A DNA stretch of 21,014 bases, from the NCBI GenBank assembly GCA_046045995.1, contig JBJOKR010000070.1:1-21014 (forward strand), in the 5' to 3' direction. The position numbers and the translations under genes are program-made. The notes beneath the pieces were generated by a model. That model was not told the DNA's origin. It ran no database searches and saw only the letters and a list, made by a program, of their open reading frames with translations. The stretch is from Indioceanicola sp046045995. Its GTDB lineage: Bacteria; Pseudomonadota; Alphaproteobacteria; Azospirillales; Azospirillaceae. This document shows, in pieces, positions 1 to 7,281 of this stretch. Positions within the stretch are counted from its first letter, which is position 1; every line of letters begins with the position of its first letter.

Positions 1-15
1 ACGCTGGCGACCGAC

Positions 16-45
16 ATGGATCCGACCGGCATGGATCCGACCGGC
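16..45. repeat. 15-bp tandem repeat, two exact copies
   Basis: The unit ATGGATCCGACCGGC occurs twice back to back (16-30 and 31-45). Being 15 bp it keeps any reading frame. One forward frame runs from the window edge to a TGA at 87-89 and could be the tail of a gene cut by the edge, but nothing in its 28 residues is recognisable, so I do not call a gene. Confidence 0.8.
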
Positions 46-114
46 AGGGCGTGGACCTGCTGCACCAGGAGCCGGCCGGGCGCTGCTGAACGGCCCGGCT
101 GACCGGTATCGGCG

Positions 115-213
115 GTAGGTCGGGCAAGCGCAAGCGCGGCCCGACATCGGATGCATATCAGCCCGGAACCGCCGAGAGCCCGTGTCGGGCCGCGCGTTGC
201 TTGCCCGACCTGC
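115..213. repeat. Long REP-like imperfect inverted repeat
   Basis: The left arm (115-146) starts GTAGGTCGGGCAAGCG and ends GGCCCGACA. The right arm (183-213) is its near-exact reverse complement (TGTCGGGCC ... GCTTGCCCGACCTGC), with a loop of about 36 bases. The outer half resembles the repeat arms at 4011-4105 (GTAGGTCGG, three differences, AGCG), so both probably belong to one dispersed palindromic family. It lies downstream of the minus-strand gene ending at 246 and could also act as a transcript-end hairpin. Confidence 0.7.
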
Positions 214-245
214 GTCGTTGTGAGGGGCCCAGCGATCGGGCGGGG

Positions 246-1328
246 TCAGTCCTCGTCCTCTTCGGCGCCGATGCCGACGATGGCGGCGCGGATTTCCCGC
301 TCCAGCATACCCAGCGTCGTCCGCTCGATATCGCTGTCCCGCAGGTCCAGCCCGGCAGCGTAGGAGAAAAGGGCCAGGGTCGTCTGCCCGTCGGCCACGG
401 TGCCCCGCAGCCACAGATGGAACCGCAGCCGCTCCCCATCCTCCTCCCCCTCGGTGGAGAAGCGGGCCATCACCTCCCCATCGGGAAGCCATTCCACGCT
501 GCCTTCACCCACCCGGCCATCGGGGCCGTCGGCGAACTGCTCCGCCGTCTGGCGCAGGATGACGCGGGCCGCGATCTCCGCCTCCCGCATGGCGGGGGTC
601 AGGCCATCCTCCCCCACCTCCACCGTATCCGGCTCCTCCTCCAGGGGGCGGCCGTCATAGGGGAAGGCGTGGACGGCGACGCGGAGCGTGCCGGTGCCGG
701 GCGCATCGCGGAAGAACATGGTCAACTCGCCATCCGCCTCCGACCGCCAGTCCCAGGGCAGGCGGAACCGGACCAGATCGCCATGGGCGACATTGCGCAT
801 GGTCACCGGCTGCACCGGCTCGCTCACCGGGTCGTCGCTGAACTCGATGCGCGCCGCCTCCTCCCCCAGGCGGTCGATCAGGTCGGCCAGGTCGGGCTGG
901 GCCTCGCTGATCTCCGGGACATGGAGCTGGATGGTGACGACGCGGACATGGTCGGGGGGGGAGAATTCCGCCACCTTCCAGACGAAGATCTGCCGGTCCG
1001 GCGGCTGGGCCACGGCATAGGCGATCCAGCGGCGGTCCAGGTCGTCATCATCGGAAGCAGGCGCGATGCCCCGGGGCAGCACATTCTCCCGGTCCAGGTA
1101 CTGGATCGCTTCTTCCGTGGAGACGCCATAGGGATTGCGGTAGGTGGTGACGGAGACCAGGAGGTCCACCGCATTCTCCCCCGGCGACTGATAGGCCAGG
1201 CCCCCGTCATCGCGGGAGACACGGCGCCAGTCCGGCGGCACGCGCAGGCGCGCCACACCGCCGCGCAGGGCGACGGGCGACCAGTCGGCGTTCGGTTCGG
1301 TGTCGAAGGCTTCATCCCAGGTGCTCAT
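246..1328 (-). CDS. Unrecognised protein with two related domains
   Basis: A 360-residue, acidic protein with no signal peptide or membrane segment, so probably cytoplasmic. It appears to be an internal duplication. Residues 18-163 and 176-353 both open with a strand of the type RLRVPPDWR (28-36) and RFRLPWDWR (187-195). Both continue with a short hydrophobic strand (LLVSVTTY, LRVAVHAF), a central charged region and a closing helix (DLADLIDRLGEEAARIEF, ERTTLGMLEREIRAAIVG). The strand-rich pattern with a PxxW opening is reminiscent of small Mog1/PsbP/DcrB-like folds, but that is a guess. ATG at 1326-1328 is chosen because the repeat architecture begins just after it; the open frame upstream only shadows the opposite-strand gene, and the ribosome site (AGGAT) is weak and close. 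It is divergent from the AlkB-like gene across 123 bp. No function is assigned. Confidence 0.8.
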   Translation of the reverse strand: MSTWDEAFDTEPNADWSPVALRGGVARLRVPPDWRRVSRDDGGLAYQSPGENAVDLLVSVTTYRNPYGVSTEEAIQYLDRENVLPRGIAPASDDDDLDRRWIAYAVAQPPDRQIFVWKVAEFSPPDHVRVVTIQLHVPEISEAQPDLADLIDRLGEEAARIEFSDDPVSEPVQPVTMRNVAHGDLVRFRLPWDWRSEADGELTMFFRDAPGTGTLRVAVHAFPYDGRPLEEEPDTVEVGEDGLTPAMREAEIAARVILRQTAEQFADGPDGRVGEGSVEWLPDGEVMARFSTEGEEDGERLRFHLWLRGTVADGQTTLALFSYAAGLDLRDSDIERTTLGMLEREIRAAIVGIGAEEDED

Positions 1329-1451
1329 ATCCTGGACTCTAGGCGCCCGCGGCGCCCGAGTCCATGTTCCTCCCCGGATGCGCCCACTTTTCCCCGGAAG
1401 GGCTGTGTCCCATCTGTCGCAAACCGCATTTTTCACCTGGGTCGACCCGCC

Positions 1452-2117
1452 ATGCCCGAAACACACGCCGACCGGCCGGTTACAGCACCCCCCGCCGCCG
1501 CCGGGATGGACGGGGGCGACGGCTTCCGCTTCCTGCCCGACCACCTGGACCGGGCGGGTCAGACGGCCCTTCTGGCCCTGGTGGACGCCATCGCGGCGGA
1601 GGCGCCGTTCGACCGCTTTGTCATGCCGGGATCGGGGCGGCCCTTCTCCGCCGACATGACCAATGCGGGTCCGCTGGGCTGGGTGGCCGACCGGTCCAGC
1701 TACCGGTACAGCCCCGTCCATCTGAAGACCCGCCGGCCCTGGCCGCCGATCCCGGATACGCTGCTGGTGTTGTGGGATCGCCTGACCGGCTACCCGGCCC
1801 CGCCGGAGTGCTGCCTGGTCAACCTGTACCGGGGGGAGGGGGCGAAGCTGGGCCTGCACCGGGATGAGGATGAGGAGGCGTTCGACGCCCCCATCCTGAA
1901 CATCTCCCTGGGCGATACGGGCATCTTCCGCCTGGGCGGGCGCCGCCGCACCGACCCGACCAGCAGCTTCGCCGTGGCCAGCGGTACGGTCATGGTCTTC
2001 GGCGGGCAGTCCCGGGTGTTCTACCATGGCATCGACCGCATCCTACCCGGCAGCAGCACCCTGGTGCCCGGCGGCGGCCGCATCAACCTGACACTCCGCC
2101 GGGTGACGAAGCCGTGA
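1452..2117 (+). CDS. alkB: AlkB-family Fe(II)/2-oxoglutarate dioxygenase
   Basis: A 221-residue protein matching bacterial AlkB, which oxidatively removes methyl groups from alkylated DNA or RNA bases (1-methyladenine, 3-methylcytosine) using Fe(II), O2 and 2-oxoglutarate. The whole active site is visible: the NLYRGEGAKLGLHRDEDE stretch (124-141) carries the iron ligands H136 and D138, H192 (in YHGIDR) is the third ligand, and R210 and R216 in the RINLTLR motif bind 2-oxoglutarate. Length agrees with E. coli AlkB (216). ATG at 1452 gives a low-complexity 20-residue lead; the in-frame ATG at 1506 is an alternative and no strong ribosome site separates them. It lies upstream of ccmC in the same direction but 155 bp away with a hairpin between, so it is probably a separate unit. 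No ada-like regulator is nearby. Confidence 0.9.
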   Translation: MPETHADRPVTAPPAAAGMDGGDGFRFLPDHLDRAGQTALLALVDAIAAEAPFDRFVMPGSGRPFSADMTNAGPLGWVADRSSYRYSPVHLKTRRPWPPIPDTLLVLWDRLTGYPAPPECCLVNLYRGEGAKLGLHRDEDEEAFDAPILNISLGDTGIFRLGGRRRTDPTSSFAVASGTVMVFGGQSRVFYHGIDRILPGSSTLVPGGGRINLTLRRVTKP

Positions 2118-2138
2118 CGGGACCGGCGATCCCCCAGG

Positions 2139-2167
2139 CCCCGGGCTGGCCCGGTGCTGGCCCGGGG
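2139..2167 (+). terminator. GC-rich hairpin after alkB (possible terminator)
   Basis: CCCCGGGC (2139-2146) pairs with GCCCGGGG (2160-2167) across a 13-base loop, 22 bases after the alkB stop. There is no T-run, so it is a weak candidate for an intrinsic terminator; it may only stabilise the transcript end. Confidence 0.3.
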
Positions 2168-2272
2168 GGGTGGTGGTTCGGTCGCCAACCTGTTCCGTGA
2201 TGTGGATCAATTCGCGCCCTGCGGCACCGGTTGCCATGGGAAAGCGGTGGGCGGCATGCTATATAGGAAACC

Positions 2273-3022
2273 ATGCACCGCTACGCGAACCCTGCCCGTT
2301 TCCTGCGCATCGCTGCCTGGGTCTTCCCCTGGGCGGCGGGCATCGCCGTCCTGTCCTTCGCTGCCGGGCTGTACTTGGCGCTCATCGCCTCCCCGCCCGA
2401 TTACCAGCAGGGGGACACGGTCCGGATCATGTACATCCACGTTCCCGCCGCGTGGATGAGCCTGTTCATCTATACCAGCATGGCGGTGGCCGCCGCCGTC
2501 GCCCTGGTCTGGAAGCACCCGCTGGCGGAGGTCTATGCCAGGGCAGCGGCGCCGCTGGGTGCGGGGTTCACGGCACTGTGCCTGGCCACCGGGTCGCTGT
2601 GGGGTGAGCCGATGTGGGGCACCTGGTGGGTGTGGGATGCGCGGCTGACCAGCGTTTTGATCCTGTTCTTCCTTTACCTGGGCTACATGGCCCTGGTGAA
2701 TGCCTTCGACGATCCGACCCGGGGCAACAAGGCGGGCAGCATCCTGCTGCTGGTGGGCGTGGTCAACGTGCCGATCATCAAGTTCTCCGTCGACTGGTGG
2801 AACACCCTGCACCAGCCGGCCAGCGTCTTCCGCATGGACGGGCCGACGATCTATGGCGACATGCTGTGGCCGCTGTTCATCATGGCGCTCGCCTGCAAGG
2901 CTTGGTTCGTCGTCACCGTGATCCTGCGCATGCGTGCCGAGTTGGCCGCCCGCAAGATCCAGGCCCTGCGCCTGTCCCAGGCCGCGCGGGCCGGTGCCTC
3001 CGAAGCCCTGGCGGCGGAGTGA
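2273..3022 (+). CDS. ccmC: Heme exporter / heme-handling protein CcmC
   Basis: A 249-residue inner-membrane protein with about six hydrophobic segments and a short basic N-terminus. It belongs to the heme-handling-protein family: the tryptophan-rich motif GTWWVWDARLTS (116-127) is the WWD signature that holds heme on the periplasmic face, and H56 and H180 flank it as the expected axial histidines. CcmC loads heme onto CcmE to form holo-CcmE, working with CcmD and the CcmAB ATPase. Length fits the family (about 245). ATG at 2273 has GGAAA just upstream. It is the first ccm gene here; ccmA and ccmB, which often precede it, are absent and replaced by alkB. A 171-bp gap separates it from ccmD, longer than in most ccm operons. 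Confidence 0.96.
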   Translation: MHRYANPARFLRIAAWVFPWAAGIAVLSFAAGLYLALIASPPDYQQGDTVRIMYIHVPAAWMSLFIYTSMAVAAAVALVWKHPLAEVYARAAAPLGAGFTALCLATGSLWGEPMWGTWWVWDARLTSVLILFFLYLGYMALVNAFDDPTRGNKAGSILLLVGVVNVPIIKFSVDWWNTLHQPASVFRMDGPTIYGDMLWPLFIMALACKAWFVVTVILRMRAELAARKIQALRLSQAARAGASEALAAE

Positions 3023-3193
3023 GGGCGGCCATGGCCCGGACCGGCACCTGCCCTGGTGGACCCGCCCCTGCGGCGGCACCCTTCTTGACCGCCGCCGACG
3101 CCTGCACCCTTTCGAGTGCCGCCTGCGGCGGCTCGTCGCCGTTCTTCACACCGGCGGGTCGCCGGGCCATCTCTGGTCCGGGAGGATACGGGC

Positions 3194-3508
3194 ATGGTTG
3201 AGTTTTTCGCGATGGGCGGCTATGCCCTCTACGTTTGGAGCAGCTACGGCCTGGCCGTGCTGGTGCTGGCCGGGTTGTTCGCGTCCACGATCTTGGGCTT
3301 GCGGGCGCAGGAACGGACCCTGGCGGCGCTGGAAACGGCCCAGGTCGGCCGCCGGCGCCGCAACGCCGCCCGGCCTGGCCGCGGCGGGGATGCCGGGGAC
3401 GGGGCGGCGGTCGCCGTGGTCATGATCGCGGCATCGGCCGGGACGACCGAGTCCTGCGGCGGCGGGGATGCCGGTTCCGCGGGCGCCGTGGCCGACGGGG
3501 GATGCTGA
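3194..3508 (+). CDS. ccmD: Heme exporter subunit CcmD with long C-terminal tail
   Basis: A small single-span membrane protein. Its first 50 or so residues are typical CcmD: EFFAMGGYALYVWSSYGLAV leads into a hydrophobic segment (about 18-36) followed by a charged RAQERTLAALE helix. CcmD binds CcmC and CcmE and is needed to release holo-CcmE from the CcmABC complex. GGAGGA (3180-3185) is a good ribosome site for ATG 3194. At 104 residues it is longer than usual for the family (about 45-70); the extra tail is arginine- then glycine/alanine-rich and contains a 16-bp direct repeat (3381-3396 and 3459-3474). The stop lies one base before the ccmE start, so translation is probably coupled. Identity is firm from position and N-terminus; whether the tail matters is unknown. 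Confidence 0.9.
   Translation: MVEFFAMGGYALYVWSSYGLAVLVLAGLFASTILGLRAQERTLAALETAQVGRRRRNAARPGRGGDAGDGAAVAVVMIAASAGTTESCGGGDAGSAGAVADGGC
3381..3474. repeat. 16-bp direct repeat inside the ccmD tail
   Basis: GCGGCGGGGATGCCGG occurs at 3381-3396 and again at 3459-3474. The spacing of 78 bp is a multiple of three, so both copies encode GGDAG in frame. This suggests the tail grew by local duplication. Confidence 0.75.
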
Positions 3509-3509
3509 G

Positions 3510-4001
3510 ATGACCCGCAAGAAGCGCCGGATGTACATGCTGGGCCTCGCCCTGCTGGGCCTGGGCACCGCCACCGCCCTGACCCTGACCGCGTTCGAGG
3601 AGAACCTGGTCTTCTTCTACAGCCCCAGCGACCTTCAGGTGAACCCGCCCGGCGAACGCCATGTGCGCATGGGCGGGCTGGTCGCGGAAGGATCGATCGA
3701 GCGGCGGGATGGCGGCATGACCATCGCCTTCCAGGTGACGGACACGGTGCACACCGTCCCCGTCACCTATACCGGCATCGTGCCCGACCTGTTCCGGGAG
3801 GGGCAGGGTGTGATCGCGGAAGGCCGGATGGGCCCTGACGGCGTCTTCCAGGCGCGGGAGGTGCTGGCCCGCCATGATGAGAATTACATGCCGCCGGAGG
3901 TGGCGGACGCCTTGAAGCGCGCCGGCCATTTCAAGCCGGAGGTGCCGGGACGCCCCGTCTATGCCGACGACCCGCCCGCGGGCAGCGGCGGCACGCGGTA
4001 G
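3510..4001 (+). CDS. ccmE: Periplasmic heme chaperone CcmE
   Basis: A 163-residue protein with a basic cytoplasmic start (MTRKKRRMYM), one membrane anchor (about 8-29) and a periplasmic beta-barrel (OB-fold). It carries heme covalently from CcmC to the CcmF/H ligation complex. The diagnostic HDENY motif is at 122-126: H122 is the histidine that forms the covalent bond to a heme vinyl group and Y126 is the axial ligand. Other family stretches are VRMGGLVAEGSI (52-63) and GQGVIAEG (98-105). Length is normal. ATG 3510 follows the ccmD stop by one base; the G-rich sequence before it lies inside the ccmD tail. Downstream, a 141-bp gap holding a nested palindrome separates it from ccmF. Confidence 0.97.
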   Translation: MTRKKRRMYMLGLALLGLGTATALTLTAFEENLVFFYSPSDLQVNPPGERHVRMGGLVAEGSIERRDGGMTIAFQVTDTVHTVPVTYTGIVPDLFREGQGVIAEGRMGPDGVFQAREVLARHDENYMPPEVADALKRAGHFKPEVPGRPVYADDPPAGSGGTR

Positions 4002-4010
4002 GGATAGGAT

Positions 4011-4105
4011 CCCGTAGGTCGGATTAGCGGCAACGCCGCGTAATCCGACGTCGCCGTGACCGAAGCGGGTAGGTCGGATTACGCTTCGCTAATCCGACCT
4101 ACGGG
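4011..4105. repeat. Nested REP/BIME palindrome between ccmE and ccmF
   Basis: The outer arms CCCGTAGGTCGGATTAGCG (4011-4029) and its perfect reverse complement (4087-4105) form a 19-bp inverted repeat. Inside are two hairpins. Hairpin 1 (4018-4049) has GTCGGATTA/TAATCCGAC with an inner GCGGC/GCCGC stem. Hairpin 2 (4069-4102) has GTAGGTCGGATTA/TAATCCGACCTAC around an 8-base loop. The motif GTCGGATTA therefore appears four times in alternating orientation, as in bacterial interspersed mosaic elements. It ends 37 bp before the ccmF start and is on the ccm message if the cluster is one transcript, where it could stabilise the upstream part or partly terminate transcription. Confidence 0.92.
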
Positions 4106-4142
4106 TGTCCTGCATTGGTAATCGATGGGTTGAGGTGAGCGC

Positions 4143-6158
4143 ATGATCCCGGAAATCGGCCATTACGCCCTGGTGCTGGCTCTGCTGCTGGCGATCCTGC
4201 AGTCCACGGTGCCGATGATCGGGGCCGCCCGTGGCAACATCGCCTGGATGGAAACGGGGCGCACCGCCGCCTATGGCCAGCTCCTGGTTGTTCTGGTGGC
4301 CTTCGCGGCCCTGACCTATGCCTATGTCGTGTCGGATTTCACGGTTCTGAACGTCGTCCAGAACAGCCATTCCGACAAGCCGATGCTGTACAAGATCAGC
4401 GGCGTCTGGGGCAACCATGAGGGGTCGCTGGTCCTCTGGGTGCTGATGCTGGCCTTGTTCGGGGCGGCGGTGGCCCGGTTCGGGGCCAACCTGCCGCCGA
4501 CGCTGAAGGCCCGGGTGCTGGGTGTGCAGGGCATGATCGGGGTGGGTTTCCTGGTCTTCATGCTGGCGACCAGCAACCCCTTCCTGCGGGTCTTCCCCGC
4601 CCCGCCCAACGGGCAGGACCTGAACCCGCTGCTCCAGGACCCCGGCCTCGCCTTCCATCCGCCCTTCCTCTATCTAGGCTATGTCGGCTTTTCCGTTGCC
4701 TTCAGCTTCGCCTGCGCCGCCCTGATCGAAGGTCGGGTGGACCCGGCCTGGGGCCGTTGGGTCCGGCCCTGGACGCTGGCCGCCTGGTCGGCGTTGACCC
4801 TGGGGATCGGCATGGGGTCGTGGTGGGCGTATTACGAACTGGGCTGGGGCGGCTGGTGGTTCTGGGACCCGGTGGAGAATGCGTCCTTGATGCCCTGGCT
4901 TGCGGGCACGGCGCTGCTCCATTCCGCCATCGTGGTGGAAAAGCGCGACGCGCTGAAGACCTGGACCATCCTGCTGGCCATCCTGACCTTCACCCTATCC
5001 CTGATGGGCACCTTCCTGGTGCGGTCGGGCGTGCTCACCAGTGTGCATGCCTTCGCCGTGGATCCGGAGCGCGGGGTGGCCATCCTGATCCTGCTGCTGA
5101 TCGCCACGGGCGGCGGGCTGCTGCTTTATGCCATGCGGGCGACCAGCCTGAAGGTGGGGGGGCTGTTCGCGCCCCTGTCGCGGGAAGGGGCGCTGGTGCT
5201 GAACAACCTGCTGCTTTCCGTCGCCTGCGCCATCGTCCTGATCGGCACGCTCTATCCCCTGCTGTTGGATTCCATGACGGGGCAGAAGATCTCCGTCGGG
5301 CCGCCCTTCTTCAACGCCACCTTCGTTCCGCTGATGGCGCCCTTGGTCGCGGCCATGGCGGTGGGGCCGCTGCTGGCCTGGAAGCGGGGCGATCTGGCGG
5401 GCGCCCTGGGCCGGCTGAAGTTCGTGGCCCTGGTCACCGTGGTCTGCTGCCTGTGGGCCCTGTACACCCATGGGGTGAAGCCGGTGATGGCCATCGTCGC
5501 CATCGCCATGGCGGCCTGGGCCTTCTTCGGCGCGCTGGCGGAGCTGGCGGACCGGGTGAAGCTGTTCCGCATCCCCCTGGGGCAGAGTTGGGACCGGGCC
5601 CGGGGCCTGCCCCGCGGCGCCTGGGGCACGACGCTGGCCCATGCGGGCATGGGCATCGCCATCGCCGGCATGGTCGGCACCAGCGCCTGGGTGAAGGAGG
5701 ATATCCGCGTCATGCGCCTGGGCGACACCGCCCAGCTGGCCGGCTACGACTTCACGCTGGAGAAGGTGGAGACCTTGCAGGTGGAGAATTACACCACCCA
5801 GCAGGGCACCTTCCGCATCACCCGCGACGGGGACCTGGTCGCCACCCTGTACCCCGAACAGCGCTGGTACCCCGTGGCCCGGATGGAAACGACGGAAGCC
5901 GCGATCCACACCACCTTCTATTCCGACATCTACGCCGTGCTGGGCGACAAGTCGGACCAGGGTGAGGGCCAGGGCGACGGCTGGGTGGTGCGCCTGTACT
6001 ACCACCCGCTGGTGCCCTGGATCTGGTTCGGCACCCTGGTCATGGTGGCGGGCGGTCTGGTCAGCCTGTCCGACCGGCGCTTCCGCCTGGGCGTGCCGGT
6101 GAAGAAGGCCGCCCCCGCCAAGATCCCTGCCGGGCCGCTGGCCCAGCCGGCGGAGTAA
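4143..6158 (+). CDS. ccmF: Cytochrome c heme lyase subunit CcmF
   Basis: A 671-residue polytopic inner-membrane protein with roughly 14-15 hydrophobic segments. It is the core of System I cytochrome c synthase: it accepts heme from holo-CcmE and, with CcmH and CcmI, attaches it to apocytochrome CXXCH. The WWD signature GWWFWDPVENAS is at 237-248 and the conserved HPPFLYLGY stretch starts at H172. A large periplasmic loop (about 510-625, including QQGTFRITRDG) precedes the last membrane span, as in the family. Length fits (about 650-660). ATG at 4143 is supported by the immediate MIPEIGHYALVLAL start typical of CcmF. The protein ends in a basic tail. It is 50 bp upstream of ccmG. Confidence 0.97.
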   Translation: MIPEIGHYALVLALLLAILQSTVPMIGAARGNIAWMETGRTAAYGQLLVVLVAFAALTYAYVVSDFTVLNVVQNSHSDKPMLYKISGVWGNHEGSLVLWVLMLALFGAAVARFGANLPPTLKARVLGVQGMIGVGFLVFMLATSNPFLRVFPAPPNGQDLNPLLQDPGLAFHPPFLYLGYVGFSVAFSFACAALIEGRVDPAWGRWVRPWTLAAWSALTLGIGMGSWWAYYELGWGGWWFWDPVENASLMPWLAGTALLHSAIVVEKRDALKTWTILLAILTFTLSLMGTFLVRSGVLTSVHAFAVDPERGVAILILLLIATGGGLLLYAMRATSLKVGGLFAPLSREGALVLNNLLLSVACAIVLIGTLYPLLLDSMTGQKISVGPPFFNATFVPLMAPLVAAMAVGPLLAWKRGDLAGALGRLKFVALVTVVCCLWALYTHGVKPVMAIVAIAMAAWAFFGALAELADRVKLFRIPLGQSWDRARGLPRGAWGTTLAHAGMGIAIAGMVGTSAWVKEDIRVMRLGDTAQLAGYDFTLEKVETLQVENYTTQQGTFRITRDGDLVATLYPEQRWYPVARMETTEAAIHTTFYSDIYAVLGDKSDQGEGQGDGWVVRLYYHPLVPWIWFGTLVMVAGGLVSLSDRRFRLGVPVKKAAPAKIPAGPLAQPAE

Positions 6159-6208
6159 GGGCGGATGGAATCCGGGTGCTGCCTCGACGAAATCAAGAAG
6201 ACCACCCC

Positions 6209-6739
6209 ATGAACCGCCTGATCCTGTTCATCCCCTTCGCCCTGTTCCTGGTCCTGGTCGGCTATTTCGCCGTCGGGCTGACGCGCGATCCGTCCAAGCT
6301 GCCCTCTGTCCTGATCGACCAGCCGGCACCCGCCTTCGACCTTCCGCCGCTGCTGGATGGCGGGCAGGGCTTGGCCACCGCCGACCTGAAGGGCCAGGTG
6401 CAGTTGGTGAATGTCTTCGCCAGCTGGTGCGCACCCTGCCGGATCGAACATCCGGTGCTGATGCGCCTGGCGAAGGAGGAGGGGATCACCATCCACGGCA
6501 TCGCCTACAAGGACAAGCCGGAGGACAGCCGCCGCTTCCTGGGCATGCTGGGCAATCCCTATGGCCGCATCGGCCTGGACCTGGAGGGGCGGGCCGGCAT
6601 CGAATGGGGCATCACCGGCGTGCCGGAGACCTTCATCATCGACAAGGACGGCCGCATCCGCTGGCGTTACCAGGGTCCCCTGGGTCCCACCATCGTGGAA
6701 GGCGAACTGATGCCCATGCTGCGGGAACTGTCGAAATGA
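6209..6739 (+). CDS. ccmG: Thiol:disulfide interchange protein CcmG (DsbE)
   Basis: A 176-residue membrane-anchored periplasmic thioredoxin. It has an N-terminal anchor (about 4-24), a catalytic WCAPC motif at 73-77 within NVFASWCAPC, and the cis-proline loop GVPET at 137-141. The acidic insert typical of CcmG is represented by the YKDKPEDSRRF region. It keeps the CXXCH cysteines of apocytochrome c (directly or through CcmH) reduced so that heme can be attached, receiving electrons from a DsbD/CcdA-type protein not seen here. ATG 6209 is preferred over upstream starts because the membrane anchor begins right after it. Its TGA overlaps the ccmH ATG (ATGA at 6736-6739), implying coupled translation. 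Confidence 0.96.
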   Translation: MNRLILFIPFALFLVLVGYFAVGLTRDPSKLPSVLIDQPAPAFDLPPLLDGGQGLATADLKGQVQLVNVFASWCAPCRIEHPVLMRLAKEEGITIHGIAYKDKPEDSRRFLGMLGNPYGRIGLDLEGRAGIEWGITGVPETFIIDKDGRIRWRYQGPLGPTIVEGELMPMLRELSK

Positions 6740-7281
6740 AACGCCTTCTCCCCCTTTTCCTTGCCCTGATGCTGGCAGGGCCGGCCGGGGCGGTGCTGCC
6801 GGATGAGAAGCTGGCCGACCCGGCGCTGGAGGCCCGCGCGCGGGAGATCAGCAAGGAGCTGCGCTGCCTGGTCTGCCAGAACGAGAGCATCGATGCGTCC
6901 AACGCGCCGCTGGCCCGCGACCTGCGCCTGCTGGTGCGGGAGCGGCTGGTGGCAGGGGACAGTGACGACCAGGCCCTGGCCCATATCCATGCCCGCTACG
7001 GCGATTTCGTGCTGCTGCGCCCGCCGGTGAAGCCGGAAACCTGGCCCCTGTGGTTCGGGCCGGGGCTGATCCTGGTCGTCGCGGCGGCCGGATCCGCCCT
7101 CTACCTCCAGCGGCGGCGGCGGGACGTGGCAAGTGCCGTGCCCACCGCCCTGACGGCGGAGGAGGAGGTGCGGCTGGCCGCCCTGCTGGACGGGCTGGAG
7201 CGGGATGGCAATGGCCCGGACGGATCGGATCGGGACCCTGTCGACCAAGGCGGATGGGATCAGGACGGGAAGCGGGCATGA
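6736..7281 (+). CDS. ccmH: Cytochrome c maturation protein CcmH (CcmL/CycL type)
   Basis: A 181-residue protein with a cleavable signal peptide (about 1-19, GPAGA then V), a periplasmic domain carrying the redox motif LRCLVCQ (C44, C47), one C-terminal membrane span (about 106-124) and a charged cytoplasmic tail. It is the short CcmH form, equivalent to the first half of E. coli CcmH; the TPR half is the separate ccmI gene that follows. It reduces or holds the apocytochrome CXXCH disulfide with CcmG and is part of the heme-ligation complex with CcmF. The start overlaps the ccmG stop (ATGA) and its own stop overlaps the ccmI start in the same way, so ccmG-H-I are translationally coupled. The tail after about residue 150 is acidic and low in complexity. 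Confidence 0.96.
   Translation: MKRLLPLFLALMLAGPAGAVLPDEKLADPALEARAREISKELRCLVCQNESIDASNAPLARDLRLLVRERLVAGDSDDQALAHIHARYGDFVLLRPPVKPETWPLWFGPGLILVVAAAGSALYLQRRRRDVASAVPTALTAEEEVRLAALLDGLERDGNGPDGSDRDPVDQGGWDQDGKRA

Noticed and set aside
1..89. Possible 3' end of a gene (forward frame closing with TGA at 87-89)
   Set aside because: Only 28 codons are visible, the repeat keeps all frames open, and two other forward frames also stay open; no recognisable residues.
201..1451. Long forward open frame upstream of the AlkB-like start
   Set aside because: It lies opposite the two-domain minus-strand gene and its translation is low-complexity; a shadow caused by high GC. AlkB homology begins only after 1452.
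1329..2027. Upstream extension of the minus-strand gene 246-1328
   Set aside because: This part is antisense to alkB and shows no domain pattern; the repeat architecture starts right after ATG 1328.
2231..2265. Promoter directly before ccmC (TTGCCA and TATATA)
   Set aside because: The two hexamers are 23 bases apart, too far for sigma-70; the alternative CATGCT at 18-base spacing is too weak to call.
3031..3201. 56-codon open frame in the ccmC-ccmD gap (ATG 3031, stop overlapping the ccmD start)
   Set aside because: Translation is Ala/Gly/Pro/Ser-rich with no motif and no good ribosome site; probably chance, although the stop overlap could allow coupling.
4995..6005. 336-codon minus-strand open frame inside ccmF
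   Set aside because: Antisense to a clear ccmF; translation is rich in Gly, Gln, His and Arg, as expected for the shadow of a membrane-protein gene.
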